Positions 36,109-44,800 of a stretch of DNA of 64,000 nt are shown one piece after another (within the stretch, counting starts at the first letter, position 1; each line of letters begins with the position of its first letter). A program made the position numbers and the translations under genes. A model generated the notes under the pieces. It was not told the DNA's origin, did no database searches, and saw only the letters and a program-made list of their open reading frames with translations. The stretch lies in contig JAHEMZ010000001.1 of NCBI GenBank assembly GCA_024643385.1, forward strand, positions 62,001-126,000. The letters are read 5' to 3'. This DNA comes from Flavobacteriaceae bacterium. GTDB lineage: Bacteria > Bacteroidota > Bacteroidia > Flavobacteriales > Flavobacteriaceae.

Positions 36109-36876
36109 TTAGCCTCCATTTGGGGAATTATTCTCTAAATATAATTGAATATCGTTTCTGTGTTGTTCTAAGAATTCAATAAAACGTTTAGCATATTCAG
36201 ATTGTGCTATTAATTGTTCTAATTTAAAGGTCACTATATTCCAGAATTCCAAATTGTTAAATAACTTTTCGAAATTGGTCCTCGGACCTCCTTGGATGTA
36301 CTTTCCGTCATATACCTTATGAGCGGTATTTGAATAGTTCACATTCGAGATAAAAAATGGTTCGATCTCCGATTGATATTGCCTAATACCATTATCATTA
36401 AGTACTTTGATCCTTTCTATTGCATATGAAAAATTTATAAAATTAGTTTTGATTTTATCCGACTCCAAATTTGAAATTAAATTAGATTTCATAAATTCAT
36501 CCGTAGTGGGGAAAGAAAAACTCATCGTCCACATGGTAGCCGTAGAGCCAATTAATTTTTTAAGTACTTCTATCGAATCAACATTTGTACTTTTTAAAAT
36601 TGTTAGGATTCTTTTGTGATCATCAATAAGAGCACTATCGTTTGAGACTCCATATTTTGATATTTGAATGTTGGAGTCAATTTCCTTAACTATATTAGTT
36701 AAGTACTTATTCGCTTCTTGTAATTGCTGATTTTCTATATTACGATTATTGATATTTACAGCAATTAAAATTCCTATAATAACCAAAAAAATTTCTCCTA
36801 TGGCATAAAGTAGATATTTGCTGAATTTGTTCTCAGCGACCAACTTTTGCCGGATTTTTCTATAGAAATTAATCAT
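36109..36876 (-). CDS. DUF6090-family membrane protein (copy 2)
   Basis: This 255-residue paralogue starts MINFYRKIRQKLVAENKFSKY and continues with the membrane helix YAIGEIFLVIIGILIAVNINN (residues about 24-45, given in two parts). A charged, helix-rich C-terminal domain with many Asn, Ile and Lys follows. Base composition is AT-richer than in the flanking core genes. The divergence of the C-terminal parts among the three copies contrasts with the fixed N-terminus, which suggests a common anchor with variable outer domains. The function is unknown. Confidence 0.85.
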   Translation of the reverse strand: MINFYRKIRQKLVAENKFSKYLLYAIGEIFLVIIGILIAVNINNRNIENQQLQEANKYLTNIVKEIDSNIQISKYGVSNDSALIDDHKRILTILKSTNVDSIEVLKKLIGSTATMWTMSFSFPTTDEFMKSNLISNLESDKIKTNFINFSYAIERIKVLNDNGIRQYQSEIEPFFISNVNYSNTAHKVYDGKYIQGGPRTNFEKLFNNLEFWNIVTFKLEQLIAQSEYAKRFIEFLEQHRNDIQLYLENNSPNGG

Positions 36877-36933
36877 TAGAGGTAAGTTTCTCTAAAGATA
36901 TGATATTAATTGAATTGGGCAGTTCAAATATTA

Positions 36934-37065
36934 GTGCACAACGTGTTCGTGTATGGTTTCGTTGTGTTGAGTATTAAGTTAGTTAATAAAGCGAAACCCA
37001 TTGTTCAGCAGCGAGGATTTTCCGAAAGGAAAATCAGACGCAATGAACTATACACGGTGTTGTAC
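36934..37065. repeat. Structured inverted-repeat element between DUF6090 genes
   Basis: The left arm (36934-36964, GTGCACAACGTGTTCGTGTA onward) and the right arm (37040-37065, ending ATACACGGTGTTGTAC) are imperfect inverted repeats of about 25 bp. Between them lies a perfect hairpin, GATTTTCC-GAAA-GGAAAATC (37016-37035). The right arm stops 5 bp before the stop codon of the 37071 gene. I recall similar spacers beside accessory genes in Bacteroidota but cannot name the family. Confidence 0.7.
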
Positions 37066-37070
37066 TTTCG

Positions 37071-37835
37071 TTATTTTTCTAATTCTGATTCTATTTTTTT
37101 TAATATATATTCTATATCTTCTTTTAAGCCTCCTAAAAATCGTGAATCATTCGCAGCCTTTGTTACCAGTAATAAATCCAATAAATGGTTTTCCAATTCA
37201 ACTGAATTGAATATACGCTTATTATTTACGCTATCCGAAATAGAATGGTTTTCAAACTGTCTACCCAAATCTTTTTGAATAGTACGAATACTCAACTCTT
37301 TGAATAATATTGATTTCAACCGTTGCTTTATGTTATTTGCTTCCTCCTCTTGTATTTTTAAATAATCTAAGGAGCTTTCAAAGGAAGCCAATTTCTTCCT
37401 TAAGTTTTTGTTCAATATGATATTCAGTTTTCCAGAACTTATTATATCACTCACAACACCAAGCGAGGGTTTGTAACTTAATTCCGAACCAAAAACAGGA
37501 TGAATCATTAACGATATTGATTTATTGCTGACACTATCGAGCACAGAAATATCGAATAAAGTTAAGAGGTTCTCAAGGGCATTTATACGAACTATATTGT
37601 CATCAATCGCTACATTAAGTTTATCAAGATTCGATTTAAATTCTATTTGAAGTGACATAAGATACTCTTGTTCTGATTTCCTCTGTTCTTTGAAGTTGTT
37701 ATTATTGTTTATTTGTAAAGCGATAAGAATACCAATAACCACAAGTATTATTTCTCCAACGGCATAAATCAGATACTTACTGAGCTTATTTTCAATTAGC
37801 ATTTTTTGCCTAATTTTTCTAAAGAATTTTATCAT
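37071..37835 (-). CDS. DUF6090-family membrane protein (copy 3)
   Basis: This 254-residue paralogue has the same N-terminal pattern: MIKFFRKIRQKMLIENKLSKY, then YAVGEIILVVIGILIAL and QINNNNN, followed by a long helical region with heptad-like Leu/Ile spacing (SLQIEFKSNLDKLNVAI; VKQRLKS-like). It is the first gene of the accessory minus-strand cluster. The upstream spacer (37836-37880) carries GCACAACTTGTTATA, a partial left arm of the inverted-repeat element. The function is unknown. Confidence 0.85.
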   Translation of the reverse strand: MIKFFRKIRQKMLIENKLSKYLIYAVGEIILVVIGILIALQINNNNNFKEQRKSEQEYLMSLQIEFKSNLDKLNVAIDDNIVRINALENLLTLFDISVLDSVSNKSISLMIHPVFGSELSYKPSLGVVSDIISSGKLNIILNKNLRKKLASFESSLDYLKIQEEEANNIKQRLKSILFKELSIRTIQKDLGRQFENHSISDSVNNKRIFNSVELENHLLDLLLVTKAANDSRFLGGLKEDIEYILKKIESELEK

Positions 37836-38600
37836 TGGTTAGTTGTTGGTTATAATGAAGCACAACTTGTTATATCCTGTATAAACCTCCTCTTATCCCA
37901 AAGAAAAGAAGATAATTTAATTAATTACACCCATTTACAGTTCTTTGTATATGGCGATCGTTTAAAGATAACCAATAATCTAAAAGTGAGATTACGGGTT
38001 TTCACGTATTTTTTGTTGGTGAGACGGTAAATGTGAAGAGTAAGGCGTAAAGCGTGCGTAGTGAACAATAAAAGCGTTGGCATTGAGGAACAGGCGGGCT
38101 GGCGTTGGGGTGAATGGATTGCGACATAGAAATGCGCCAAAAGCGTTTACGTTTCGGTTTTACACCGATTCTTTTGGCTGCATTTCAAGAAGCAGGACAG
38201 GGAGCGTGGAAGCATCTGTTCCTCTTGATTTTTTAGTTTCTTTTTTCATCAAGGAAAAAAGAATAAAAAGAGAATAACCAATTCAAATTACAATACAGGG
38301 CGGTGCGAAGGGATGCAATCGGGCGGGAGTGGTTGAATGTGGTAGGTCTCGACTCCGCTCGACCTGACAACCCACAACGCACAACAGACAACAGAGAATC
38401 GTGAAGCGTGAAGAGTAAGGCGTAAAGCGTGAGTCGTGAAAAAAAGCGTGGGTGATGAGGAACCGGCGGGCTTGTTTGGGAGGGAATGGTCTGTAACGAA
38501 AGCAACCCTTAGAAAACTTAATTTTTGCTAGAAAAATGAAGCCCATGTTATCAATTTAACATAGTGACCCATTGTAACTACTAACGAACAACATAAAAAA
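37836..38600. repeat. Repeat-rich non-coding region at right end of the accessory cluster
   Basis: No convincing gene is present. TTTTTGTTGGTGAGACG at 38010-38026 repeats 33460-33476. A 24-bp stretch at 38033-38056 recurs exactly at 38408-38431. GTAGTGAACAA and TGGCATTGAGGAACA (38058-38092) repeat the 33688-33723 block. The dispersed GTCTCGACTCCGCTCGACC element lies at 38345-38368, followed by a degenerate ACAAC-rich stretch. A 66-codon frame at 38077-38277 looks like part of a dispersed repeat rather than a working gene. Confidence 0.75.
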
Positions 38601-38622
38601 AAGGGTGTTTTAAAACACCCTT
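38601..38622 (-). terminator. Intrinsic terminator of the universal stress protein gene
   Basis: AAGGGTGTTTTAAAACACCC-TT is a perfect palindrome, and on the minus strand a run of eight T follows. It lies 40 bp past the stop of the stress-protein gene. Confidence 0.85.
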
Positions 38623-38661
38623 TTGTATCATCTTTGGAAAAAATAATTGCTAAACCAATTC

Positions 38662-39480
38662 TTAGATCTTAAAAGTGATCACCGGCATGTTGGCATGATT
38701 GACAAGATCTTCACTAATGCTTCCGTTAAAGAAGTGCGCGATCCCTTTTCGGCCATGGGTGCTCATGCCAATCAATTGTGCTTTGGTTTCCGTCGTAAAA
38801 TTAAGGATGCCTTTTTCAACGGAAGTATCGTTGTAGATATTCAGCGTGTAATTTTTATTAGAGATATCCCTCACAAAACCTTCCATAAGTTTTTTCGCGG
38901 CTGCGGTGGTTCTAAAGTCGCTGGGAGTATTGATCAATAACAAATGTATAGTAGCTCCCACGCTGGCTGCAAATTTTTGGGCAAAGGCAAATGGTTTTTT
39001 ACATTCATCTGAAAAATCGGTAGCGAATACAAAATCCTTTACCTGGAAATCTTTATGATCGTTTTTGATTACAAGAACGGGAATAGTAGAAGTGCGAACT
39101 ACTTTTTCCGTATTACTTCCGATGAACATCTCTTTAAATCCGCTGGATCCATGGGACCCCATCACGATCAAATCTATATTGTTCTTTTCGACCGCCTCCC
39201 GAATGTCATCATAGATCTCTCCGTTTCCGATGGCCTGCTCCAATACCACATCTTGCAAATAGGGCTTTTTAAGTAATTCTGTAAACTGTTGCTCCGCTAA
39301 TTTGATAAAATAAATTGCTTCCGGGAGACTGCCGTTATTTTGATTGGCTAAATGGGTAGGCATTTCAACGGAATGTAAAAGAAAAATTTCACCGTCATTC
39401 TTTTTGGCTAACTGAACGGCCACCTTTAATGCATTTTCGGCTTGAACAGAAAAATCGGTAGGAATAAGAATTCGCTTCAT
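38662..39480 (-). CDS. Universal stress protein, tandem UspA domains
   Basis: The 272-residue protein contains two UspA domains. The first starts KRILIPTDFSVQAENALKVA and keeps the ATP-binding signature GSHGSSGFKEMFIGSNTEKV. The second starts near residue 148 (FVFATDFSDECKKPFAFA) with MSTHGRKGIAHFFNGSISEDLVNHA, a version of the same signature. Proteins of this kind bind ATP or AMP and help cells survive starvation or oxidative stress. The gene is single, with its own terminator. Confidence 0.93.
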   Translation of the reverse strand: MKRILIPTDFSVQAENALKVAVQLAKKNDGEIFLLHSVEMPTHLANQNNGSLPEAIYFIKLAEQQFTELLKKPYLQDVVLEQAIGNGEIYDDIREAVEKNNIDLIVMGSHGSSGFKEMFIGSNTEKVVRTSTIPVLVIKNDHKDFQVKDFVFATDFSDECKKPFAFAQKFAASVGATIHLLLINTPSDFRTTAAAKKLMEGFVRDISNKNYTLNIYNDTSVEKGILNFTTETKAQLIGMSTHGRKGIAHFFNGSISEDLVNHANMPVITFKI

Positions 39481-39565
39481 ATAAATATTTTAGGTAGTTT
39501 AAGTCTCGCCCAAATTATGAAATTCTAAAGAGACCACAATATTTTTATTATCTGAAAATTTATAA

Positions 39566-39573
39566 TATATTTG
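39566..39573 (+). promoter_or_regulatory. -7 element upstream of rimP-nusA-infB
   Basis: TATATTTG fits the TAnnTTTG consensus; a T-rich stretch stands near the -33 position but lacks a clear TTTG. Transcription would begin near 39580. Confidence 0.55.
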
Positions 39574-39593
39574 CACCGTATTAGATAGTAACC

Positions 39594-39628
39594 AGGCGAG
39601 GGGACAAAAAGTCCCCTCTTTTTATAGC
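39594..39628 (+). promoter_or_regulatory. Terminator-like leader hairpin before rimP
   Basis: GAGGGGAC-AAAAA-GTCCCCTC (39598-39618) is a perfect 8-bp stem followed directly by five T. An outer AGGC/GCCT pair extends it. It ends 8 bp before the rimP ATG and lies after the predicted transcription start, so it would act as an attenuator on the rimP-nusA-infB transcript. Confidence 0.65.
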
Positions 39629-39635
39629 CTAAATT

Positions 39636-40094
39636 ATGAAGCAAAAAGTGGCTCTTTTGTTAGAAAAAGCGCTAGAGGAGAACCCTTCGTTATTCCTTAT
39701 TTCACTTTCAATTACCGGTGATAACCAGATTAAAGTAATTATAGATGGTGACAAAGGGGTGAGTGTGCAAGATTGTATCGAAGTGAGTAGGGCCATAGAG
39801 CACAACCTGGACAGGGATTCTGAAGATTTTTCTTTAGAGGTACTGTCGGCAGGTGTTTCGGAACCGTTAACACTGGTGAGACAGTACCAAAAGAATGTAG
39901 GGAGAGACCTTAAGGTAAAGACCAAAAAGGAAACTTTGGAAGGAACGCTAGTAGAAGCTTCTGAAGAGACAGTGAAACTGGCATGGAAAGCAAAGGAACC
40001 TAAACCGACAGGAAAGGGAAAAGTGACCGTAGAAAAAGAGGCTGTAGTGCCTTATCAAGATATTGTTGAAGCAAAAGTGATGATTAAATTTTAA
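39636..40094 (+). CDS. rimP: Ribosome maturation factor RimP
   Basis: RimP assists maturation of the 30S subunit. The 152-residue protein has the two expected parts: an N-terminal alpha/beta domain with VIIDGDKGVSVQDCIEVSRAIEH-like sequence (residues about 38-60) and LEVLSAGVSEPL, and a C-terminal SH3-like beta barrel ending QDIVEAKVMIKF. The DSEDFSLEVLSAGVS segment replaces the DPYTLEVSSPG of proteobacteria. It is the first gene of rimP-nusA-infB, a conserved bacterial order, with 9 bp to nusA. Confidence 0.93.
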   Translation: MKQKVALLLEKALEENPSLFLISLSITGDNQIKVIIDGDKGVSVQDCIEVSRAIEHNLDRDSEDFSLEVLSAGVSEPLTLVRQYQKNVGRDLKVKTKKETLEGTLVEASEETVKLAWKAKEPKPTGKGKVTVEKEAVVPYQDIVEAKVMIKF

Positions 40095-40103
40095 GTAACA
40101 GAT

Positions 40104-41336
40104 ATGGAAAATTTAGCGTTAATCGAATCATTCTCTGAATTTAAAGATGATAAGCTAATAGACAGGGTGACCCTCATGGCGATCCTGGAAGATGTTTTCA
40201 GAAATGCATTAAAAAAGAAATATGGCGATGATGATAATTTTGATATTATTATCAATCCCGATAAAGGGGATATGGAAATTTGGAGAAACCGCGTGGTGGT
40301 TGCAGATGGGGAGGTGGAAGATCCTAATGCCGAGATCTCTTTGACCGAAGCGCGTAAGATTGAGGCGGATTTTGAAATTGGCGAAGATGTTTCCGAAGAA
40401 GTTAAATTGATCGATTTAGGTCGTAGATCTATATTAGCCCTGCGCCAAAACTTGATCTCAAAAATTCATGAACACGACAATACTAATATATATAAGCAAT
40501 TCAAAGATCTTGAAGGTGAAATATATACGGCTGAGGTACATCACATTCGCCATCGTGCCGTCATTTTATTGGATGATGAAGGCAATGAGATCATACTTCC
40601 CAAAGAAAAACAAATTCCTTCCGATTTCTTCCGCAAGGGAGATAATGTAAAAGGGATCATTGAGAGCGTAGAACTGAAAGGTAATAAACCCACCATTATC
40701 ATGTCTCGCGCGAATAATTTGTTCCTGGAGAAATTATTCGAACAGGAAATTCCGGAGGTATTTGACGGATTGATCACTATTAAAAAAGTAGTTAGAATTC
40801 CTGGTGAAAAGGCAAAAGTAGCCGTTGACTCTTACGATGATCGTATTGATCCGGTGGGAGCATGTGTAGGAATGAAAGGATCTCGAATCCATGGTATTGT
40901 ACGTGAATTAGGGAATGAGAACATCGATGTGATCAACTTCACTAATAATATCAACTTGTTCATTACGAGAGCACTGAGCCCGGCAAAAGTAACTTCCATC
41001 AAGATTGATGAAGTGAATAAACGCGCGGAAGTAATATTAAAACCGGAAGAAGTTTCCAAGGCAATTGGACGTGGCGGACATAATATCCGATTGGCCGGAC
41101 AGTTAACAGGATATGAAATAGACGTATTGCGTGAAGGTGCTGAAGAGGATGTAGAATTGACCGAATTCTCTGATGAGATCGAAGGATGGGTCATCAACGA
41201 ATTCAAGAAAATTGGTTTAGATACCGCAAAAAGTGTGCTTGAAAAGGACATGCAATTTTTATTGAGTCATATCGATTTAGAAGAAGAAACCATCCAGGAA
41301 GTTATCAATATATTAAAAGAAGAATTTGAAGAGTAG
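40104..41336 (+). CDS. nusA: Transcription termination/antitermination factor NusA
   Basis: NusA binds RNA polymerase and modulates pausing and termination. The 410-residue protein has the N-terminal polymerase-binding domain and an S1 domain at about 133-200 ([19 protein letters not shown]). Two KH domains follow ([21 protein letters not shown] and [22 protein letters not shown], read in parts). The C-terminal acidic repeats of E. coli NusA are absent, as is usual outside Proteobacteria. It lies between rimP and infB. As a termination factor it could act on its own leader hairpin. Confidence 0.96.
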   Translation: MENLALIESFSEFKDDKLIDRVTLMAILEDVFRNALKKKYGDDDNFDIIINPDKGDMEIWRNRVVVADGEVEDPNAEISLTEARKIEADFEIGEDVSEEVKLIDLGRRSILALRQNLISKIHEHDNTNIYKQFKDLEGEIYTAEVHHIRHRAVILLDDEGNEIILPKEKQIPSDFFRKGDNVKGIIESVELKGNKPTIIMSRANNLFLEKLFEQEIPEVFDGLITIKKVVRIPGEKAKVAVDSYDDRIDPVGACVGMKGSRIHGIVRELGNENIDVINFTNNINLFITRALSPAKVTSIKIDEVNKRAEVILKPEEVSKAIGRGGHNIRLAGQLTGYEIDVLREGAEEDVELTEFSDEIEGWVINEFKKIGLDTAKSVLEKDMQFLLSHIDLEEETIQEVINILKEEFEE

Positions 41337-41392
41337 TACAAAGTTTAACTACTTTTACAATTCGAATACAGAAAACAACAGGTAAGCATTTT

Positions 41393-44125
41393 ATGGCTGA
41401 AACAAAAACGATACGAATAAACAAGGTATTAAGGGAATTCAACATCTCTTTAGATCGTGCTGTGGAATTTTTAGGTTCCAAAGGATACGATGTGGAGGCA
41501 CGTCCTACTACAAAAATATCGGATGAAGAATACCAAGTACTTTTCTCGGAATTTCAAACCGATAAAAGCAAAAAAGTAGAAGCCAAAGAGGTGGGGGAAG
41601 AAAAGCGCAAGGAAAAGGAAGAATTCCGAATGGAGCGTGAACGAGAATTGGAAGAGAAACAACTCAAGGAAGAGTCCAAGGTAATTAAGGGGGAATCCAA
41701 GATAGAAGGCCCTAAAAAAGTGGGCATGATAGATCTGGACGCAGGACGACCTAAAAAGAAGGCTGCGATCGAAGAAGAGAAGCCGGTGGAAAAAGCGCCT
41801 GAACCCGTACAAGAAGCTCCGTTAATTGAGAAGGTCGAGAAAGTAGAGAAGGCAGAGGAACCGAAGAAGGTGGAGGAAATAGAAGAAGTGGTAGTTAAAA
41901 AGACTCCCGAACCTATTGTCAAACCTAAAGAAGAGCCGGCTCCTAAAAAAGTGGAAGTGAAAAGGCAACTGGAGGAAGTTCCGGGAGAGCCTGATTTGGT
42001 GAAAACACAATACAAAAAACTCGACGGTCCTAATTTTACAGGAGAAAAGATTGACCTGGCTCAGTTTAAAAAACCGGAAAAGAAGAAAGAAGAAAAGAAA
42101 CCGGATAATAAAGAAAAAAGAGGTCGAAGAAGAAGGATTAGCAAGGAGACACCGGGAACCGACAACCGAAATGCTCAAAATAAGGCGAAGGGAAGAACGA
42201 ATGTTGTAAAGGAAGAGCCTAGCGAAGAAGAAGTGCAAAGACAAGTTCGGGAAACTCTGGAAAAACTTCAGGGAAAATCTTCTAAAGGAAAAGGAGCCAA
42301 ATACCGAAGAGAAAAAAGAGATAGCCATCGTCAGAAGAACGAGGAGGAAATGGCACAAATAGAAGCCGACAGCAAATTGCTGAAGGTCACCGAGTTTGTG
42401 ACCGTAAGTGAGGTAGCTACCATGATGAACGTACCTGTGACGCAGGTGATTTCTGCCTGTATGTCGCTGGGAATGATGGTAACCATGAATCAACGCTTGG
42501 ACGCGGAGACCCTTTCCATTGTAGCCGATGAATTTGGCTTTGAAGTGGAATTTGTCAATGCCGCGATAGAAGAGGCTGTTCAGGAAGAAAAGGATGCGCC
42601 GGAAGATTTATTGCCGCGGGCACCTATCGTAACAGTAATGGGTCACGTGGATCACGGTAAAACTTCCTTACTGGATTATATTCGTCAAGAAAATGTGATA
42701 GCCGGTGAATCCGGTGGAATTACACAGCATATTGGTGCCTACGCCGTAAATCTGGAGAATGGCCAAAAGATCACTTTCTTGGATACTCCGGGTCACGAAG
42801 CGTTTACCGCCATGCGTGCCAGAGGAGCTCAGGTAACCGACCTTGCCATTATTGTAATTGCCGCGGATGATGATATCATGCCACAAACGAAAGAGGCGAT
42901 CAGTCATGCGCAAGCCGCAGGAGTTCCCATCGTTTTTGCCATTAATAAGATCGATAGACCGGCTGCAAATCCTGAAAAGATTAAGGAAGGATTGGCAAAT
43001 ATGAACTTGTTGGTGGAAGATTGGGGTGGAAAGATCCAATCGCAGGATATCTCTGCCAAAACGGGAGAGGGCGTTCATGAATTATTGGAAAAAGTATTAT
43101 TAGAAGCCGAATTGTTAGAGTTGCAAGCCAACCCGAACCGTATGGCCAATGGTACTGTGGTGGAAGCATTCCTTGACAAAGGTCGAGGGTATGTCTCTAC
43201 GATCTTGGTACAGGGTGGAACCTTAAAGGTTGGAGATTATGTACTGGCAGGCCAGCACAGCGGAAAAGTAAAAGCCCTGCAAGATGAACGCGGTAAGATT
43301 ATAAAAGAAGCAGGACCTTCAACACCGGTTTCTATTTTAGGATTAGACGGGGCTCCCCAGGCGGGAGATAAATTCACCGTATTTGAAGACGAGCGTGAAG
43401 CCAAGTCCATTGCCGCAAAACGTATGCAATTGCAACGTGAACAATCTGTTCGTACGCAACGACATATTACATTGGATGAAATTGGACGACGAATTGCTTT
43501 AGGTGAATTCAAAGAATTGAACATCATCCTGAAAGGGGATGTGGATGGTTCGGTAGAAGCGTTAACCGATTCGTTCCTGAAATTGTCTACGGAAGAGATT
43601 CAAGTGAATATCATACACAAAGGAGTGGGTGCGATCACCGAAAGTGATGTATTATTAGCTTCGGCATCGGATGCGATCATTATAGGATTTAATGTTCGAC
43701 CAATGGGCAATGCCCGTCAGTTGGCAGATAAGGAAGAGATCGATATCAGAAACTACTCTATTATCTATGACGCTATCAACGATTTGAAGGATGCGATGGA
43801 AGGAATGCTTTCTCCTGAACTTCGTGAAGAGATCACCGGAACAGCTGAAATACGTGAAACCTTTAAAATTTCCAAAGTTGGAACTATTGCAGGTTGTATG
43901 GTGACCAGTGGAAAGATCTTCCGAAACTCCGGAATCCGATTGATTCGAGAAGGAGTAGTGGTTTATACAGGAGAGCTTGATTCATTGAAACGATTCAAAG
44001 ATGATGTGAAGGAAGTTTCCAAAGGCTACGATTGTGGAATGCAGGTGAAGAACTACAACGACATCCAAGAAGGCGATATTTTAGAAGCCTTCCAAGAAGT
44101 GGCTGTTAAGAAAAAGTTGAAATAG
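41393..44125 (+). CDS. infB: Translation initiation factor IF-2
   Basis: IF-2 is the GTPase that brings initiator tRNA to the ribosome. The 910-residue protein begins with the IF2-N helix domain ([21 protein letters not shown]). A long Lys/Glu-rich linker (about 60-320) is followed by a second IF2-N-like domain and the GTPase domain with [10 protein letters not shown] (about 416), DTPGHEAF and NKID. Domains II-IV complete the protein ([26 protein letters not shown]). The length fits Flavobacteriia. It ends the rimP-nusA-infB operon and is followed by a bidirectional terminator. Confidence 0.97.
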   Translation: MAETKTIRINKVLREFNISLDRAVEFLGSKGYDVEARPTTKISDEEYQVLFSEFQTDKSKKVEAKEVGEEKRKEKEEFRMERERELEEKQLKEESKVIKGESKIEGPKKVGMIDLDAGRPKKKAAIEEEKPVEKAPEPVQEAPLIEKVEKVEKAEEPKKVEEIEEVVVKKTPEPIVKPKEEPAPKKVEVKRQLEEVPGEPDLVKTQYKKLDGPNFTGEKIDLAQFKKPEKKKEEKKPDNKEKRGRRRRISKETPGTDNRNAQNKAKGRTNVVKEEPSEEEVQRQVRETLEKLQGKSSKGKGAKYRREKRDSHRQKNEEEMAQIEADSKLLKVTEFVTVSEVATMMNVPVTQVISACMSLGMMVTMNQRLDAETLSIVADEFGFEVEFVNAAIEEAVQEEKDAPEDLLPRAPIVTVMGHVDHGKTSLLDYIRQENVIAGESGGITQHIGAYAVNLENGQKITFLDTPGHEAFTAMRARGAQVTDLAIIVIAADDDIMPQTKEAISHAQAAGVPIVFAINKIDRPAANPEKIKEGLANMNLLVEDWGGKIQSQDISAKTGEGVHELLEKVLLEAELLELQANPNRMANGTVVEAFLDKGRGYVSTILVQGGTLKVGDYVLAGQHSGKVKALQDERGKIIKEAGPSTPVSILGLDGAPQAGDKFTVFEDEREAKSIAAKRMQLQREQSVRTQRHITLDEIGRRIALGEFKELNIILKGDVDGSVEALTDSFLKLSTEEIQVNIIHKGVGAITESDVLLASASDAIIIGFNVRPMGNARQLADKEEIDIRNYSIIYDAINDLKDAMEGMLSPELREEITGTAEIRETFKISKVGTIAGCMVTSGKIFRNSGIRLIREGVVVYTGELDSLKRFKDDVKEVSKGYDCGMQVKNYNDIQEGDILEAFQEVAVKKKLK

Positions 44126-44140
44126 AAATTCTAAATAATT

Positions 44141-44171
44141 AAAAAAAGCGCCCTTCAAAGGCGCTTTTTTT
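44141..44171. terminator. Bidirectional terminator between infB and the SPOR gene
   Basis: AAAAAAAGCGCC and GGCGCTTTTTTT form a perfect 12-bp stem around a 7-nt loop, with T-runs on each strand. It lies between convergent genes. Confidence 0.9.
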
Positions 44172-44595
44172 AATCTTCTTTTTTGTTCTTTCCGGGCTTC
44201 AGTACAAAAGCAGACGGAAAATTTTTATGTACTTCCATCAAAGCTCGATCGGCATCCAGACGAGAATAGAAATTACCAACCCAAACCTTATAATTAGGTG
44301 TTTCATATTCGATCGATGCCGGCCATGAATTGTATTTATTGTTATAATCGTTGAGGGTCGAATTCGCCTTATTTAGATTGCCATAATACAACTGAATAGT
44401 ATATCCGTCGGTTAACTTGTTGTCCTTTTGTAATTGTGTTTTTAAATCCATAAGATCCCCAATTCTAGGGTCTTGTTCTATGGTAACACTCGCCGTTTGA
44501 GCAGTGATTTGATGACTGCACATCAACACTAAAACGCAGAAAACCAACAGATTAATTAATTTTTTCAAGAGATCTTTTTTAGTTATATAACGCAA
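44170..44595 (-). CDS. Exported SPOR-domain protein
   Basis: The 141-residue protein has an N-terminal signal or anchor segment (LLVFCVLVLMCSHQITAQ, about residues 16-34). A short linker precedes one SPOR domain in the last 85 residues (GYTIQLYYGN, YKVWVGNFYSRLDADRAL). SPOR domains bind denuded peptidoglycan glycan strands at division sites, so a cell-wall role is likely. The start is placed at the first ATG; other starts within the next ten codons are possible. It shares its terminator with infB. Confidence 0.9.
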   Translation of the reverse strand: MRYITKKDLLKKLINLLVFCVLVLMCSHQITAQTASVTIEQDPRIGDLMDLKTQLQKDNKLTDGYTIQLYYGNLNKANSTLNDYNNKYNSWPASIEYETPNYKVWVGNFYSRLDADRALMEVHKNFPSAFVLKPGKNKKED

Positions 44596-44698
44596 ATGTA
44601 AAGTTTAATAACTTTTCTTGCCTACAATTTATTATTTAGAATTGGTATAAATTACCTGTTAACACTTTATTTGGATTTCTAAAATCGACTTAATAATG

Positions 44699-44706
44699 TA
44701 CTTTTG
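44699..44706 (+). promoter_or_regulatory. -7 element of the act-cox operon
   Basis: TACTTTTG matches TAnnTTTG. It overlaps the first in-frame ATG (44696) of the following frame, so transcription would start near 44712 and that ATG cannot be the real start. A TTTG at 44670 is slightly too far upstream (26 bp) for an ideal -33 element. Confidence 0.55.
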
Positions 44707-44800
44707 CGCAGTTATTTTCGGCACGAAATGGTGTGTCAGCATCGATACAAAATCCAACCAATTGCGTGCCAAACTTATGGACAATAATATAACCGATCGT

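Noticed and set aside
35982-36119. 46-residue N-terminal extension of the esterase
   Set aside because: The extension is translated spacer DNA related to other repeats, overlaps the upstream gene, and hides a good signal peptide that starts at 35981.
36934-37065. Integron attC site between cassette-like small genes
   Set aside because: The inverted arms recall attC, but the ends do not fit the RYYYAAC/GTTRRRY core sites, all copies differ in layout, and no integron integrase is visible.
38077-38277. 66-codon frame on the plus strand as a gene
   Set aside because: It lies within repeat blocks, has no membrane or domain signature, and looks like a fragment of a dispersed repeat.
38401-38440. 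CRISPR-like short repeats
   Set aside because: The AAGCGTGAA-type units are degenerate and directly adjacent, with no constant spacers and no cas genes.
33293-38600. Prophage or integrative conjugative element
   Set aside because: No integrase, transposase, structural, replication or transfer gene is present; only repeats and small cargo genes are seen.
41471-42493. Several long antisense frames within infB
   Set aside because: They are by-products of the Lys/Glu-rich linker codons of IF-2 and show low-complexity Phe/Leu/Ser content.
44696-44800. Longer N-terminus for ActA
   Set aside because: The -7 promoter element overlaps the first ATG, and the added residues precede a normal signal peptide.
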